From NCBI GenBank assembly GCA_023091735.1, contig JALKBU010000018.1, forward strand, positions 1-64,000: a DNA stretch of 64,000 bases, written 5' to 3'. Positions 22,265 through 32,898 of this stretch are shown here, one piece after another. A program made the position numbers and the translations under genes. Numbering within the stretch: the stretch's first letter is position 1; every line of letters begins with the position of its first letter. The notes below the pieces were generated by a model that worked only from the letters and a program-made list of their open reading frames with translations, made no database searches and was not told the origin of the DNA. Source of the stretch: Trichomonas tenax. Its lineage: Eukaryota > Parabasalia > Trichomonadida > Trichomonadidae.

Positions 22265-23016
22265 TTTTCACAAGGAAAAATTAATCTATTGAAATCATTC
22301 AATTTTTTTAGTTGTGAACATTTATAAAAGTGATAGGAATGGTTATTTATACAAGAAAAAACAAATATTAGAGAATTGTGAAAAATTTCACTGGTTTTAT
22401 TTGGAGATTAGGAACAATAAAATCTATATCTTTAACAAAAATTCTCCTTCAAAATAAAATTCTTCTTTTCAAAAATTTAAAGGAATGAAACGTGCATCAT
22501 TAAATAAACCAGAAAATAGAGATTAGCATATTATTTTAAACATCTGATAAAGAAAAAAATTCAAAGAAATAAATTCAATAAAAGTGACATATTTTACATG
22601 ACAGCTCCTTGAATTTTTCTGGGTCAAAAGAGGTTTTAAAATTCCTTAACCAATTAAAATTTAACATATCGATTACTGTGGGAAGATATAATGGACCTCA
22701 TAATATTTAAGAAAAAAGAATTGAAACATACCACGTATTGAGAACTGGATTAGGATATAAAAAAAATTAATATTTTAATTATTATAACAAAGTGTGAAAT
22801 TCAGCTTAGATTCCGACAAAAATGTGCTGAAATAGCATATGAAATCGTATTTACCTTATTCATAGGTCACAAATTTAATAAATTATCATTTATCAATAAG
22901 AAAAAAAAATAATATTTAGTAATCAGGTTCGACAAGTACACCCATATCGCTACTATCATATGGAAGTTGTATCAATGATGTAAAATGTGTTGCTTACGAA
23001 TTCAAAAGAAAAGATG
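22265..23016. other. AT-rich intergenic with solo element-like end
   Basis: Around 22579-22604 the sequence AAAAGTGACATATTTTACATGACA resembles, in the same order, the words found at the ends of the foldback elements (AAAAGTGA then TTTACATGTCA). No second arm was found nearby. No gene seen. Confidence 0.35.
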
Positions 23017-24473
23017 TAAATTGGGGAAAAAAATAACCTCGTTGAAAGTTGCGATTTTTTCTAGAACTAATATTTCTAGGCAAGAAGGCGAACTCTTTGT
23101 AGCGGATATCGGAATTATTTTCTGTGCTGCGTCTGTTTCAATTGTCAAACACATAGTATACCCTCCACGTCACTTAGATAATTTTAGTATTACTTTCAAA
23201 ATATGAGTTTGATACTTAAATTTTAAAAATATGTATACATAAGCTAGAGATTTAATTGTGTTCAATCAGATATAGCATTGATATGATGCAATAATTTTAA
23301 ATACTTAAAATATTCTTGAATAAGATGTACCACTAGCTTCCAAAAGACAGACGCATATGTATTATCGATACTTATGCCTCTTTTATGAATATAATCAACA
23401 ATTTCAAAATGAATTTTGTAAAAAACATCGCTAAACATAATGTTTTCGGGTAAAAAATCATTATGATAATATATTAGAAGTAAAATTATCGAAAACATTA
23501 TTTGGTGGAAGAAAAGTGACATAATTATTATTTATGTCCAACTTCACTACAAAGTGACTGAAATCACGCTCAGTCACTACAAAACATAGCCAAACAAGCT
23601 CAGTCACTACAAACTAACTGAAAACAAGCTCAGTCACTACAAAACATAGCCAAACAAGCTCAGTCACTACAAACTAACTGAAAACAAGCCTTTTGGAAGA
23701 TGCTATTTTTTGACAACTATATGAACAAATTTGATTTACCTATATTGTCATCTTAAAATTTTCTTATTTTCTAATTTGTTTTCAATTTTTATGGATTATT
23801 CATTGATTTATCATAATTCCTAAATTGCAATTGCAAAGTATATTATTTCTTGGTATGAAATATTGCAATAAATAAAAGGTGCGTTTATATTGTATTTCTA
23901 GAAATCGAATTCAATGTATATAATTATGAACTTAAATATCAAATATTAACCTATTGTTGCATTATGTTTGTGATGCAATCTTATCAAGTCTCTTAATTCC
24001 GTTCTAAATTCAAGAATATTGTTCTTGTGCCAAATATATACGGAATTATTAAGCATTCATGCGACAAAATTAATAAGTGTCATCCACAGAGAAAAACTTT
24101 TAAACAGTTTCCTCCAATAATGGTACTTTATGTTCAAATATTGCAATTTTGAAAATTTTTAGAGGTGCTTTTTTCCAGTGTAAATATTTCATTCGATTTA
24201 CATCTATAATTGCGATCAAACAGTACATAAATATATCGACCAATGACATAAGAAATTGTTCAACAATATAATTTGCTAAAAACACATATTTTGAAAATAA
24301 TACTAAAATTATCTAAGTGACGTGGAGGGTATACTATGTGTTTGACAATTGAAACAGACGCAGCACAGAAAATAATTCCGATATCCGCTACGAATAGTTC
24401 GCCTTCTTGCCTAGAAGTATTAGTTCTAGAAAAAATCGTGACTTTCAACGAGGTTGTTTTTTCCCCAATTTGT
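23017..24473. mobile_element. Inverted-repeat element with about 189-bp arms
   Basis: Bases 23017-23205 are the reverse complement of 24284-24473 with only a handful of mismatches. Both arms carry the same open frame, giving near-identical peptides containing QEGELFVADIGIIFCAASVS. The 1.08-kb interior holds the tandem repeats at 23540-23690 and a minus-strand open frame (23262-23522) that may be an ankyrin remnant. No transposase recognised; probably non-autonomous. Confidence 0.75.
23540..23690. repeat. 60-bp tandem repeat with about 30-bp subunits
   Basis: Lines 23581-23640 and 23641-23689 are identical over their length; a partial copy precedes them from about 23540. Each 60-bp unit is built of two related halves sharing AAGCTCAGTCACTACAAA followed by either ACATAGCCAAAC or CTAACTGAAAAC. 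It lies in the interior of the inverted-repeat element 23017-24473. Confidence 0.9.
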
Positions 24474-24957
24474 ATTTCAAAATTGGTAATTTGTTTTTAA
24501 CCAACTATATGATGATTTGATACAACAAGAGTTGGCTATTGTGTGCATGCTATATGTTTTTATTGCTGCTGATTTGTTATTGTGATCCAAAAATCACGAT
24601 TTTAACATATGGTTTTGGTCCAGTATTCATTTTATGAACATTTAGGAGGTGTACGGTACATGAGAGAGTGCGCTAACCATATTCATTTTTAATCAAGATT
24701 ATCGAAGTTTTAATCCCTGAAATCTCGAATTTTATGTGCTGAAGCTATTGCAGCCATAGATATTCCAGGCGCTGAGCCCCATTTATCAGTTTTAAAATTA
24801 CATAACCGTCGAGTTTTCTGGAAAAGGAACAAATTCAACAAATCTTCTCCAAATAATGTGACAAACAGAAAGAAGCTACCATCGATTTTGCACCGATCGA
24901 GTTTATTATAGACTGCGCTTCATATATACGTATAAAATTCATATTTGATTTTTCAAA
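24474..24957. other. Intergenic with a short coding-like remnant
   Basis: AT-rich. The plus-strand stretch 24708-24902 is open for about 60 codons and has protein-like composition (AIAAIDIPGAEPHLSVLK), but it has no start codon and I cannot identify it. It may be the end of a lost gene. Confidence 0.3.
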
Positions 24958-25512
24958 ATGGCTCATGAACATAAAAATTTTGATTATACACCTAGGAATG
25001 ATAACCTCGAGATTGCCCTCAAAAGATTAGGTTTTGAATTCAAGAATTACTCTTAAAAGAAAGAATCTGATATCATTAACATTTATCTACCTGAAACAAT
25101 TTTCCACTCAGTTGCATGAAACAAACTTGAAGAACTTCAGGTTGAGGCAGTGAAAGAATCCTTTGATATTAATCAAAAAGATAATAATGAATTATTGATT
25201 GATATCGCATGTAAATATGGATCATAAAAGTATTTCGAATATCTCAAATTGATGGGAATCAACATTTCTAATCAATCATTTGTCCATGCAGTTGAATGAG
25301 GTAATAAAAACATTGGTATTTATTTATTTAATGACGGCCATACAATATCAGATGAAGATTTAGACACCGCAATTTGTTATCACCATAATGACATTTCCAA
25401 TTGGCTCCTGGAACAAAAAGGATCAATCGGAAAGATGAATGCAGCGAAGTGTTTTTATTGTTGAAATTTCGAGAAATATATTGAATCAGAATTCAAGTTT
25501 ACTCACCTATAA
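24958..25512 (+). pseudogene. DUF3447-type ankyrin gene with in-frame stops
   Basis: One continuous reading frame from ATG 24958 (MAHEHKNFDY) to TAA 25510 encodes recognisable ankyrin-family sequence (DINQKDNNELLIDIACKYGS, KYFEYLKLMGINISNQSF, NDISNWLLEQKGSIGKMNAA) but is interrupted by five stops (TAA, TGA, TAA, TGA, TGA) with no frameshift. The last stop replaces the Gly of FYCGNFE, as shown by the sister fragment at 39208-39361, which still reads through. A clear pseudogene, decayed by substitutions only. Confidence 0.8.
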
Positions 25513-26159
25513 CTCAAATCAATCAAATTCATTCGATTTCCATATCAATAGCAATTCAATTACGATAACTAAATGCTTAATTTGATCATACAAAAAGCTT
25601 TTCTGAAATATTTGACTTTTGGAATTGGGCATTCGAATTTGTTCAAAATATATTTCATTTGGGTAAATGAGATTAGTGTCATATATAGCATGTGTGTTCG
25701 ATAATCTATAATAAACTACTTCCGTTCAACGACTTTTCTTTTATTCCTTGTGAATGATTTATTGTTTTCTAAAAAAATAAGCATGCTAAATTGGTTAAAA
25801 TTGACAGGGGTTTTACTTGTGTTTTGTTTTATCTTCGAATTTAGAACCTTAAGGGTCCGCTATGGCCAAATAATTTTTCCGTGAAATACTGAATAATAAG
25901 GCTTTTGATATCATTTAGTTATCATTGACCTCGAATTAGCAAGCTTAAAAAACATTATACTGATGATTAAAGAATGATGATATGTTAAAATTTTTCATTA
26001 TATGATATGTACATCAGATAGAAAAAAAGATACAATAATCTGACAAGTAAAGTTAGATTGACCCGTAAGGATCAATTTACATGACATTTCGGTAGTTGTA
26101 AAACTTTGTTATTTACAATGTAACAAAATATAAAAAAATAAAGTTTACAAGAAAAAAAA
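25513..26159. other. AT-rich intergenic, promoter region of the SAM gene
   Basis: No gene seen. At its 3' end are CTGACAAGTAAAG (26040) and TTTACATGACA (26077-26087), copies of the recurrent motif in opposite orientation, about 75-120 bp upstream of the ATG at 26160. Confidence 0.4.
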
Positions 26160-26834
26160 ATGTCTGCGAAAGAGATAGAGAATATGAGTATCGATGACGT
26201 CACAAAAATGATACATGACGCCGGATTCGGCGACAACGCCCAGTTTTTCAAGGATGCTGAGATTTCTGGGCCAACTTTGTTCCTATTGACTGAAGACCAT
26301 CTTAAAGAGATGGGAATAAAAGCAATTGGACCTCGTCTTTTAATTCTCAGACACATAAAGAAGATTACAGGTCGTCTAAATCCACAGACTCGCCCGGCAG
26401 CGATTGATGCGCCTGCATCTCGTCTTCCTGCGCCACAGTCTGTTCAATTCCAATCACCACATCAAGAGAAATCAGCTCCGAAAGCAAGCAACCCAATGGC
26501 ACGCTCAATGCCTGCGAAACAACCTTCAGCTGGCGCAAGTCGCCCACAGACAGCAAATCCACCTGGAGAAAAGCCTAAATTCGTACGTGACCACGAAAAG
26601 ATGGTTGAATCTATTCGTGCTGCAAGAAAATATATGAAATACCAGAAAGATTTGGAAGAAGGCAAAGCTGTTGGTCCTCCACCAGAACTTCCTCCGATAG
26701 AAGAGCCTCCGGACCTCATCCAGTGCCCGACATGCGGCAGGAAGATGGGTGAAGAGGCCGCTAGACACCACTTCCCTGTTTGTGCTCGTATGAACCAAGG
26801 TAGAATGAATACAAGCAAGTATTCGAAGAAGTAA
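26160..26834 (+). CDS. SAM domain and C2HC zinc-finger protein
   Basis: 224 residues. Residues 5-70 form a sterile-alpha-motif domain (helices through IDDVTKMIHDAGF, FFKDAEISGPTLFLLTEDHL, LKEMGIKAIGPRLLILRHI). A Pro/Ala/Gln-rich linker covers 72-140, a helical basic patch 140-168, a Pro-rich stretch 172-184. The C-terminal finger CPTCGRKMG ... HHFPVC has ligands Cys189, Cys192, His204 and Cys208, the C-x2-C-x11-H-x3-C spacing of the ZC2HC1-type fingers. Proteins with such fingers are often flagellar or cytoskeletal; that role is inference here. ATG is preceded by a run of A; motif copies sit 75-120 bp upstream. Confidence 0.8.
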   Translation: MSAKEIENMSIDDVTKMIHDAGFGDNAQFFKDAEISGPTLFLLTEDHLKEMGIKAIGPRLLILRHIKKITGRLNPQTRPAAIDAPASRLPAPQSVQFQSPHQEKSAPKASNPMARSMPAKQPSAGASRPQTANPPGEKPKFVRDHEKMVESIRAARKYMKYQKDLEEGKAVGPPPELPPIEEPPDLIQCPTCGRKMGEEAARHHFPVCARMNQGRMNTSKYSKK

Positions 26835-27451
26835 TTTGTAATATATAGTTATAATCATTTATCTTTTGAATAAATTTATAGTGCAAAATAACACAATTTG
26901 ATGTTTCACGCTTATTGGATTCAATTGCATCATCTCGTAGAGTATGCCTGTAAACTGTTCTCATTTTAAATTCATTATAACGAAATTCACAGATAACAAT
27001 ATTTTGAAATTTAGCCATAAACAATATAAATATAAGCTGTACACACCATTTTTGTATTAAATTCTTTTTCCAATACATTCTGTTATAAAAAAAATTACTT
27101 TTTGATAATTTAATATTTGAAATCGCAAACAAAATATGAATAGATTATATACTCTATATTATGCTTAGTATATGCTTTGATTGCTAGCTGATAATAACAA
27201 AAATACATTTTGATATTTTTATATAAACATCAGACATTTGACTCATATGCTTTATTTAAGCTTTATAAAAGATTGTTTAAATGTCTTTGTGCAAATCAAA
27301 TTATTTATTTTAAAATTTTTGAACCATATGAAGGAACTCAAAGAAAAGAGGAGTTTTGTATGAATAATGATTTATTTTTATATATTTTTTATTGTTAAAA
27401 ATATTGATGAAAATTAACTTGTATATAATCGGAGGTTTATCACTCAAAGTT
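26835..27451. other. AT-rich 3' flanks
   Basis: Convergent 3' flanks of the SAM gene and of the eS24 gene. No gene seen. Confidence 0.4.
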
Positions 27452-27874
27452 TTACTGATTGCCAAGTTCCTCCTTGCGCTGCTGGCGCTTGATCTTGTGA
27501 GCCTCAGCACGCTTGCCAGAGCCCCAAACCTTAACTTTCTGGCGGCGAGCATTCTTACGCATACGGCGTGTGACCTTACCCTTCTCAGCGAGGCCAGCCT
27601 TGATGAGGCGGTGCTTTGGCTCTGTCTTCTTGAGAGCATCTAAGTTATCGTAAACGAAGCCGAAGCCTGTTGTGCGGCCACCACCGAACTTTGTCTCAAG
27701 GCCGAAAATAACGACGAGGTCCTTGGAGGCCTTAAGGCGCTGAGCGACTTCTTCCTTGATTTCATCGCGTGTTGGGGCCTTAGCGCCGAGGTGCTGCATG
27801 TCGACGACGAACTGCTTGCGGTCGAGGAGTTTGTTGACAATGTACTTACGGATGTGAAGAGTAACCTTCGACAT
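27452..27874 (-). CDS. RPS24: Small-subunit ribosomal protein eS24
   Basis: 140 residues, matching the usual eS24 length of about 130-135. Diagnostic features are the N-terminal strand MSKVTLHIRKY, the RKQFVVDMQHLG segment, FGLETKFGGGRTTGFGFVYD at about 58-77, and EPKHRLIKAGL followed by a basic C-terminal tail (RRMRKNARRQK). It is a component of the 40S ribosomal subunit. GC-rich codon use compared with neighbours fits high expression. In the 5' flank CCTTTCTC lies 20 bp before the ATG, similar to the CCTTT-type core promoter word known in Trichomonas vaginalis (possible, not proven). Confidence 0.95.
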   Translation of the reverse strand: MSKVTLHIRKYIVNKLLDRKQFVVDMQHLGAKAPTRDEIKEEVAQRLKASKDLVVIFGLETKFGGGRTTGFGFVYDNLDALKKTEPKHRLIKAGLAEKGKVTRRMRKNARRQKVKVWGSGKRAEAHKIKRQQRKEELGNQ

Positions 27875-28465
27875 GAGTTTTTCGAGAGAAAGGCCATCTC
27901 GACGATTATTTCGCCCTCAAAATATTAATATCTCCATTTTATTCCATTTTTATTATCTACACAACCTATGTAACCTATGTTTCGTCTTAAATCTTCAAAA
28001 TAGATTAATAATTAAATTTTTAATTTTGATTATTTCATTTTTGAATCTTGTAACTTCATGTATATCATTGGCAGAGCCTATATATTTAAGCAGTTTAGTT
28101 ATGATTAGGAAATGTAAAATATATATTTTTGAATTTTATATTTTCTACTTGGTCCACAATACTTTATGAATTGCATCACTATATCTTCTATATTTTAAGA
28201 CAAACTTGTAATAATTCATATATGAAAAATGTATTTTGATGAAAAAGATTGGATTATATCCATTTATATTCATAATATATACTTTTCTAGTTTGAGTTAT
28301 AACAGTGTATATGCTTAAATTCGTGGTATATATTAAATTAATTTAACTATAACATCCAAATATAGTATATAAATCAATCATATTGGATCTAAAATGAATA
28401 AAATATGAATATATAATCATTATAGCATACAAAATTTAACAAAATAAAATAATACACAAAAACAA
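27875..28465. other. AT-rich intergenic
   Basis: 5' flank of the eS24 gene and 3' flank of the GT17 pseudogene. No gene seen. Confidence 0.35.
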
Positions 28466-29718
28466 TTAATGAGCGGCCCACTGTGGCTTTAGATCTGTAC
28501 TAAATCTAGACCACCATTCGTTTTCTCTGCTGCAAAGATTGTGTAAAGCAGAGTGTTTGTAAATCTTTTCTTGCATATCGAGATGGAACTTTGGGTCGAT
28601 AAGAAATCGGAATCTTGGATCATCAGGACATAGTTCATTATCTTTTCTGAAAGAATAGTTGAAAAGAAGTCTACTGTTAGTATTGATGTTAATTCTGCAG
28701 TAATGAGTCCTGAAGAGATAACTTTTGTTTGTAAAAGGATATCTGGCCATTTCTTTATGGCTTTATGCAAATAACTTTGATAGAAATTCATCATAAGTCC
28801 TGAAGCAGAAGGAGCAATGAGTGATAACAGGGAAATCAGCGTAAGGAATTCTAAAATCATTTCATGATTGCCACCTCGTTTCCCCAAAATGTTTCGTGTT
28901 TCCGCTGTATCTCAAAAACACGTTTAAGGGGTGACTAACATGAGATGTAAACTTTTCAAAATGGATGAAAAATTATCATTTTCAACAATTTTCATACGAA
29001 AAAGTTATAATATTAATAATTAGTTATTACAACATTTTTACTATACTATTACTGTTAAGGTTTTTAAAAATGCCACGAATTCATAATGATTTTTAATCAT
29101 TATCCTTTGCCGTCACTTTTCATGTAAGTCGCACCTTAAATAGTATTTTGTTGGAGGAGGAATCTCAAACAAGAAATTGTACAACAGATTGATTCTCATA
29201 GGATTATAATAATCATTTGGAGGGTGTTCTAATAAATACCTAAATCCAGATCTCGTTGGAATTTCATCAACATCACTTTGATGTACTAAATCTCCATGTT
29301 GAGGATTAAGTGTCAGTCAATACTCATATAGCTTTCTTCTGGCGCATTTCTCCTATCCCCAAGCTCCTCCCCATTCGTGGCGGTCACTAATTAATTTATC
29401 ATAAAAAATGTATAATTTTCCTCGTTTGACATATTCTTCGATTTCTTTCTCAAATGGTGCAAATGAAACCATTCTAGTAAAACCAGTGAAAGTAGTATTG
29501 GCTATAAAGCATACGAAGTGATCAACGAATGGATTGAGTCTCCATAATTTTATCATTAACATATATGATTCTCCATTATAAGTAAAACAGTTCCAAACCT
29601 TCCTTCTTTTAATAATTTTATCTCTTATCTGTGGTATATTCATTGGATTTATTTTTGGTTGATACCTAATTATTTCTAATTTTAAATATGATGCATGACA
29701 AAATGTAGACATAATCAT
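28466..29718 (-). pseudogene. GT17-family glycosyltransferase, broken and interrupted
   Basis: The N-terminal part (29718 to about 29135) reads RRKVWNCFTYNGE, ... VCFIANTTFTG, and after a TAG and a TGA in the same frame, GDLVHQSDVDEIPTRSGF; these are hallmarks of glycosyltransferase family 17 (beta-1,4-mannosyl-glycoprotein N-acetylglucosaminyltransferase-like), including the DVDEIP metal-binding motif. The MITE-like insertion 28924-29140 follows. The C-terminal part (about 28880-28466) continues with THCSFCFRTYDEF, SHKEMARYPFTNKSYLFRTHY and PDDPRFRFL, with two further in-frame stops. So one gene decayed by stops and split by an insertion; not functional. Confidence 0.7.
28924..29140. mobile_element. 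MITE-like insertion, copy 2
   Basis: The core 28933-29130 has inverted ends GACTAACATGAGATGT and GACTTACATGAAAAGT; similarity of the two ends extends outward through TTAAGG (28924) and CCTTAA (29134). The interior matches the complement of 18804-18967 but is about 34 bp longer. It lies within the GT17 pseudogene, separating its two recognisable halves, so it is an insertion. No coding capacity. Confidence 0.75.
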
Positions 29719-30030
29719 AAGAAATAAATTATCACTAGAATATACTTTGCAGCATTTCTAACCATCAAAACGTTCCTATTTCGTTGTGACTAAATCGTGT
29801 CAATAAAAAATGTGCCACTTTTTATTTTTTAATGCAAATTATTTATGATATCATAAACGAATAAAATATTTTCTATATAAGAAATATAACACATAAATAG
29901 CGGTGTACTTAAACATAACAACAAACAATTTCATTTCTTATTTTCTCAAATCTCCTTTTTCCAATTAATGATATTGATAGAGTTTGATGAAATAGATATG
30001 TTTTGTAGTTATGATAGATAATAAAACACT
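29719..30030. other. AT-rich intergenic
   Basis: 5' flank of the GT17 pseudogene and 3' flank of the DDB1-like gene. No gene seen. Confidence 0.35.
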
Positions 30031-32898
30031 TTATAATTTAATTGGATTCTGAGATTTCAAGCGATATTCAGTAACAAGTTTTTCGATATTTTCGACAGCT
30101 TTTGTTGCTCTTTCCATGTCAATTCCTGAATGAAGAACAATCATCTGCTTATCTTCATTAGTCAGTGCGTTAAACAAAAGGAGCAAATCTCCATCAATGA
30201 AGTTTCCAGTACCAATTTCTCTTCCATTTCTTGTGACTTTTCTCCATTGGCCACAAGTTTCACATGCTAAGTCGTACAAATAACTTCTCATGGATCTAAA
30301 CAAAGCAAATGCTGCTTGTTCTTCTTCAACACGGAACAAACCAATAAGAGAACCTGCTGATGTCGAAAAAGTAACAGGAGGAGAAGAAAATCCAGCAATG
30401 ATATTTGCTCCAATGTTAAAAGCACTTTCGATTCTCATCTTGTTTCCTGCAATCCTTAATCCGAGTGCTGTTCCATTCTTTTCTAAAGCAAGAACTAAAT
30501 CATTGGAAATTGCAACAGCAAACTTTAATTTCTTGGAAGAAATATCTCTTGTGACTTCAGTTGCAATACCATTGATCACAGAATAAATTGTGCATGAAGC
30601 AAATGAGTCAGCATAGATAACGAAACAGCTGTTTGGTGATGTCAATGATGAACAACTGGAACGTCCTGGAACAGACGATGAAACTTTCAAAGAAACAATT
30701 TTGTCTTCATTGATGTCTGTTGATATAATAGAAAGAGATTGTCCATGAGCAACAGCAATATACGTTTTATCAACAAAACATAATGCCGTAGGGATTCCTA
30801 AAAGTTGAATATCAGCTGCTCTATCGAGTTGAGGCGTGAAAATAGAAAGTGAAGTTGTTTTTGAAACTTGTGATAAAACTGCTAAAAATGGTCTTTGTTT
30901 GATTGTAATCCATTCCATTTGTATTGGAATTTCATTTGGATGCATTCTAGAGCTCTTAATATCAGGAGAAACGAGTTCACATTCATTGTTAGAATTCAAA
31001 GCACCAAAAACTTTTGGACAATCTCCATTTTCATCGATAGCAGCGCATGAAATTATTAAACCTTCAGCAGTGTATTCATTGATATGTGTATGATATTTAG
31101 CACCATCTTGTTCGATTAAATCTAATCCTTCTTCTCTTAGGAATGCAATCATTCCTCCGAATGAAGTTGCATCAATAGAATAATTAGAAGCAAAGTAATC
31201 TATCTTTTCTCCATCTAAAAATCCTGATTGAGATCCACAAATGAATGGACGACCATCTACATTCCTTATTTTGTTGAAAAGCTTATCAGAAACAATTTTG
31301 CGAATTGTTCCTTTTTGGATGAAATAAACATTCGTGCTTGCAATACAATAGATTGAATCTGGAGTCATGAAAATGTAAGTAATCATTTCATCAAACTTGA
31401 AGTTAGTAATTTGCTCATTTTCAATGATTGTTATTTCATTATCAGACCAAGAAGCATAAGCAAATTTATTTTGGCAGCAACCGACTGATGAAGCCTGAAT
31501 CGAATATTCATTTTTAGTATATTTCATATTTTCATCTGCTGAATATGTATAAACTTTGTCTGCTGTACATAATATGAAACAGTTTCCTTCAACAGCAGCA
31601 AAATAAATTTCATCATTGAAAAACTCATTATATATTTCATTTCCATTTTGGACAACAAATGCTCGCTTTGTAGTAATCTGTATGAAATTATCTGAGTATG
31701 TTCCTGTTAAAGCCAAAGTTCTATTTGTTACATCAATGTGACTAATTTCAACTGTTTCGAAGTCATTATTTAACACAACCGATTTGCCAAATGATGAGAT
31801 TACTAAAACATCATTAAGTCCAAAGATATCTGTTCCATTTGGAATATCAGCATGAGCAACAACATTCGTTGAAGAGCCATTTTCTAAAGATCTGATTTTT
31901 CCTTCTTTCGTAACAAACAATGATCTTAACATACATCTCGCTGTATTAAATGAAGCAAATGTATCGAGAACAGTAATTGCTTTTAGATCATAGATTAATA
32001 AATGAGCATCACCATAGCTCGAAAGTCTCATGAACATATTATTTGATAAACAGACGATGTCAGAAGCACGACTTAATTTAAGTTGTTTCTTTTCCATGTT
32101 TTGCATTCCATGGACAGCAGCTGTATATATATTTCCTAGTGAATCAGATAACATAGCAACTGATTCTGATGCTTTTGTAACAGTAACTATTTCAGGAATC
32201 TTTGTTTGAAGAACATGTTTGATAAATTCATCTTGAATAAATGTAACTGTTTTGTTTACACAAACAGCTGCGAGATATCCTTGATATTGCGCTATGTATG
32301 GAAGTTCAGATGATCCTTCGAGTTGCACATCGAAAACAAATGAAATATCATTATCTGTAATCTTGAAAAATGAAACTTGAAGAACATGAGAAAGATCGCG
32401 GCCAAGAACAGCAAAATCAGCAATATTTCCAGGTGTAGTAATAATGCCATAAATCTTGTCAAAAGGAACATTAACATTGAAGCTGTTTGCAATCAGTTTA
32501 ACTTGCGTAAGCGTGAAAATCGTCAAAGTTCTTTTTCGAGTATGCACGATGATGCATTTGTCTGAAGAAGCCATCATTGGCTTGGTAAGATCGCCAATGA
32601 GTCCTGAGATATGGGACTTCTGTATACACCTGTAAGAGTCATTTTTAATATTATATAATTCGAGAATGTCATTTTCGAGCAAAACAGCAAGATACGAGGA
32701 GTGTGCATCTTCTATAACGTTAACTTTCAGTATGTTTCCGAAAAGGCGTCGAATTTGAGGAATATCAAACGAATTTTCTTCAAAACTTTGCGAAATGAGC
32801 TCATTTCCGCGAGACATGTAAATCTTCTGCTGCGAATCTGACATGCAGCACGATGTTATGAGTGTAGGTCCATGAATAGAACAGAAAGCATAACACAT
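30031..32898 (-). CDS. DDB1/CPSF-A family beta-propeller protein
   Basis: About 955 residues from ATG 32898 (MCYAFCSIHG). It is rich in short beta strands throughout, like the triple beta-propeller proteins DDB1, SF3B3 and CPSF160. N-terminal blades (AVLLENDILELYNI, ISGLIGDLTKPMM) follow the MMS1-N pattern. The C terminus GTGNFIDGDLLLLFNAL matches the CPSF-A motif GFIDGDLIESF of DDB1. Family members are about 1140-1220 residues, so this is somewhat short. I favour DDB1, the adaptor of CUL4 ubiquitin ligases, because of the WRKVTRNGREIGTGNFIDGD context, but SF3B3 is possible. The frame extends 16 codons further upstream; that extension is encoded by the promoter-like motif, so the start is probably 32898 or the ATG at 32925. 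Confidence 0.75.
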   Translation of the reverse strand: MCYAFCSIHGPTLITSCCMSDSQQKIYMSRGNELISQSFEENSFDIPQIRRLFGNILKVNVIEDAHSSYLAVLLENDILELYNIKNDSYRCIQKSHISGLIGDLTKPMMASSDKCIIVHTRKRTLTIFTLTQVKLIANSFNVNVPFDKIYGIITTPGNIADFAVLGRDLSHVLQVSFFKITDNDISFVFDVQLEGSSELPYIAQYQGYLAAVCVNKTVTFIQDEFIKHVLQTKIPEIVTVTKASESVAMLSDSLGNIYTAAVHGMQNMEKKQLKLSRASDIVCLSNNMFMRLSSYGDAHLLIYDLKAITVLDTFASFNTARCMLRSLFVTKEGKIRSLENGSSTNVVAHADIPNGTDIFGLNDVLVISSFGKSVVLNNDFETVEISHIDVTNRTLALTGTYSDNFIQITTKRAFVVQNGNEIYNEFFNDEIYFAAVEGNCFILCTADKVYTYSADENMKYTKNEYSIQASSVGCCQNKFAYASWSDNEITIIENEQITNFKFDEMITYIFMTPDSIYCIASTNVYFIQKGTIRKIVSDKLFNKIRNVDGRPFICGSQSGFLDGEKIDYFASNYSIDATSFGGMIAFLREEGLDLIEQDGAKYHTHINEYTAEGLIISCAAIDENGDCPKVFGALNSNNECELVSPDIKSSRMHPNEIPIQMEWITIKQRPFLAVLSQVSKTTSLSIFTPQLDRAADIQLLGIPTALCFVDKTYIAVAHGQSLSIISTDINEDKIVSLKVSSSVPGRSSCSSLTSPNSCFVIYADSFASCTIYSVINGIATEVTRDISSKKLKFAVAISNDLVLALEKNGTALGLRIAGNKMRIESAFNIGANIIAGFSSPPVTFSTSAGSLIGLFRVEEEQAAFALFRSMRSYLYDLACETCGQWRKVTRNGREIGTGNFIDGDLLLLFNALTNEDKQMIVLHSGIDMERATKAVENIEKLVTEYRLKSQNPIKL

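Noticed and set aside
22926..22950. GGTTCGACAAG resembling a tRNA T-arm
   Set aside because: No matching acceptor, D or anticodon stems could be folded around it. No tRNA gene was recognised anywhere in the window.
23262..23522. 86-codon minus-strand frame inside the inverted-repeat element
   Set aside because: Slight ankyrin-like look (HFEIVDYIHKRG) but too short and too AT-rich to annotate as a gene.
23540..23690. Possible CRISPR-like array
   Set aside because: The repeats are directly adjacent halves of a 60-bp minisatellite without unique spacers, and the genome is eukaryotic.
26462..26858. Minus-strand frames of 110 and 118 codons
   Set aside because: Antisense to the SAM/C2HC gene, whose domains are unambiguous.
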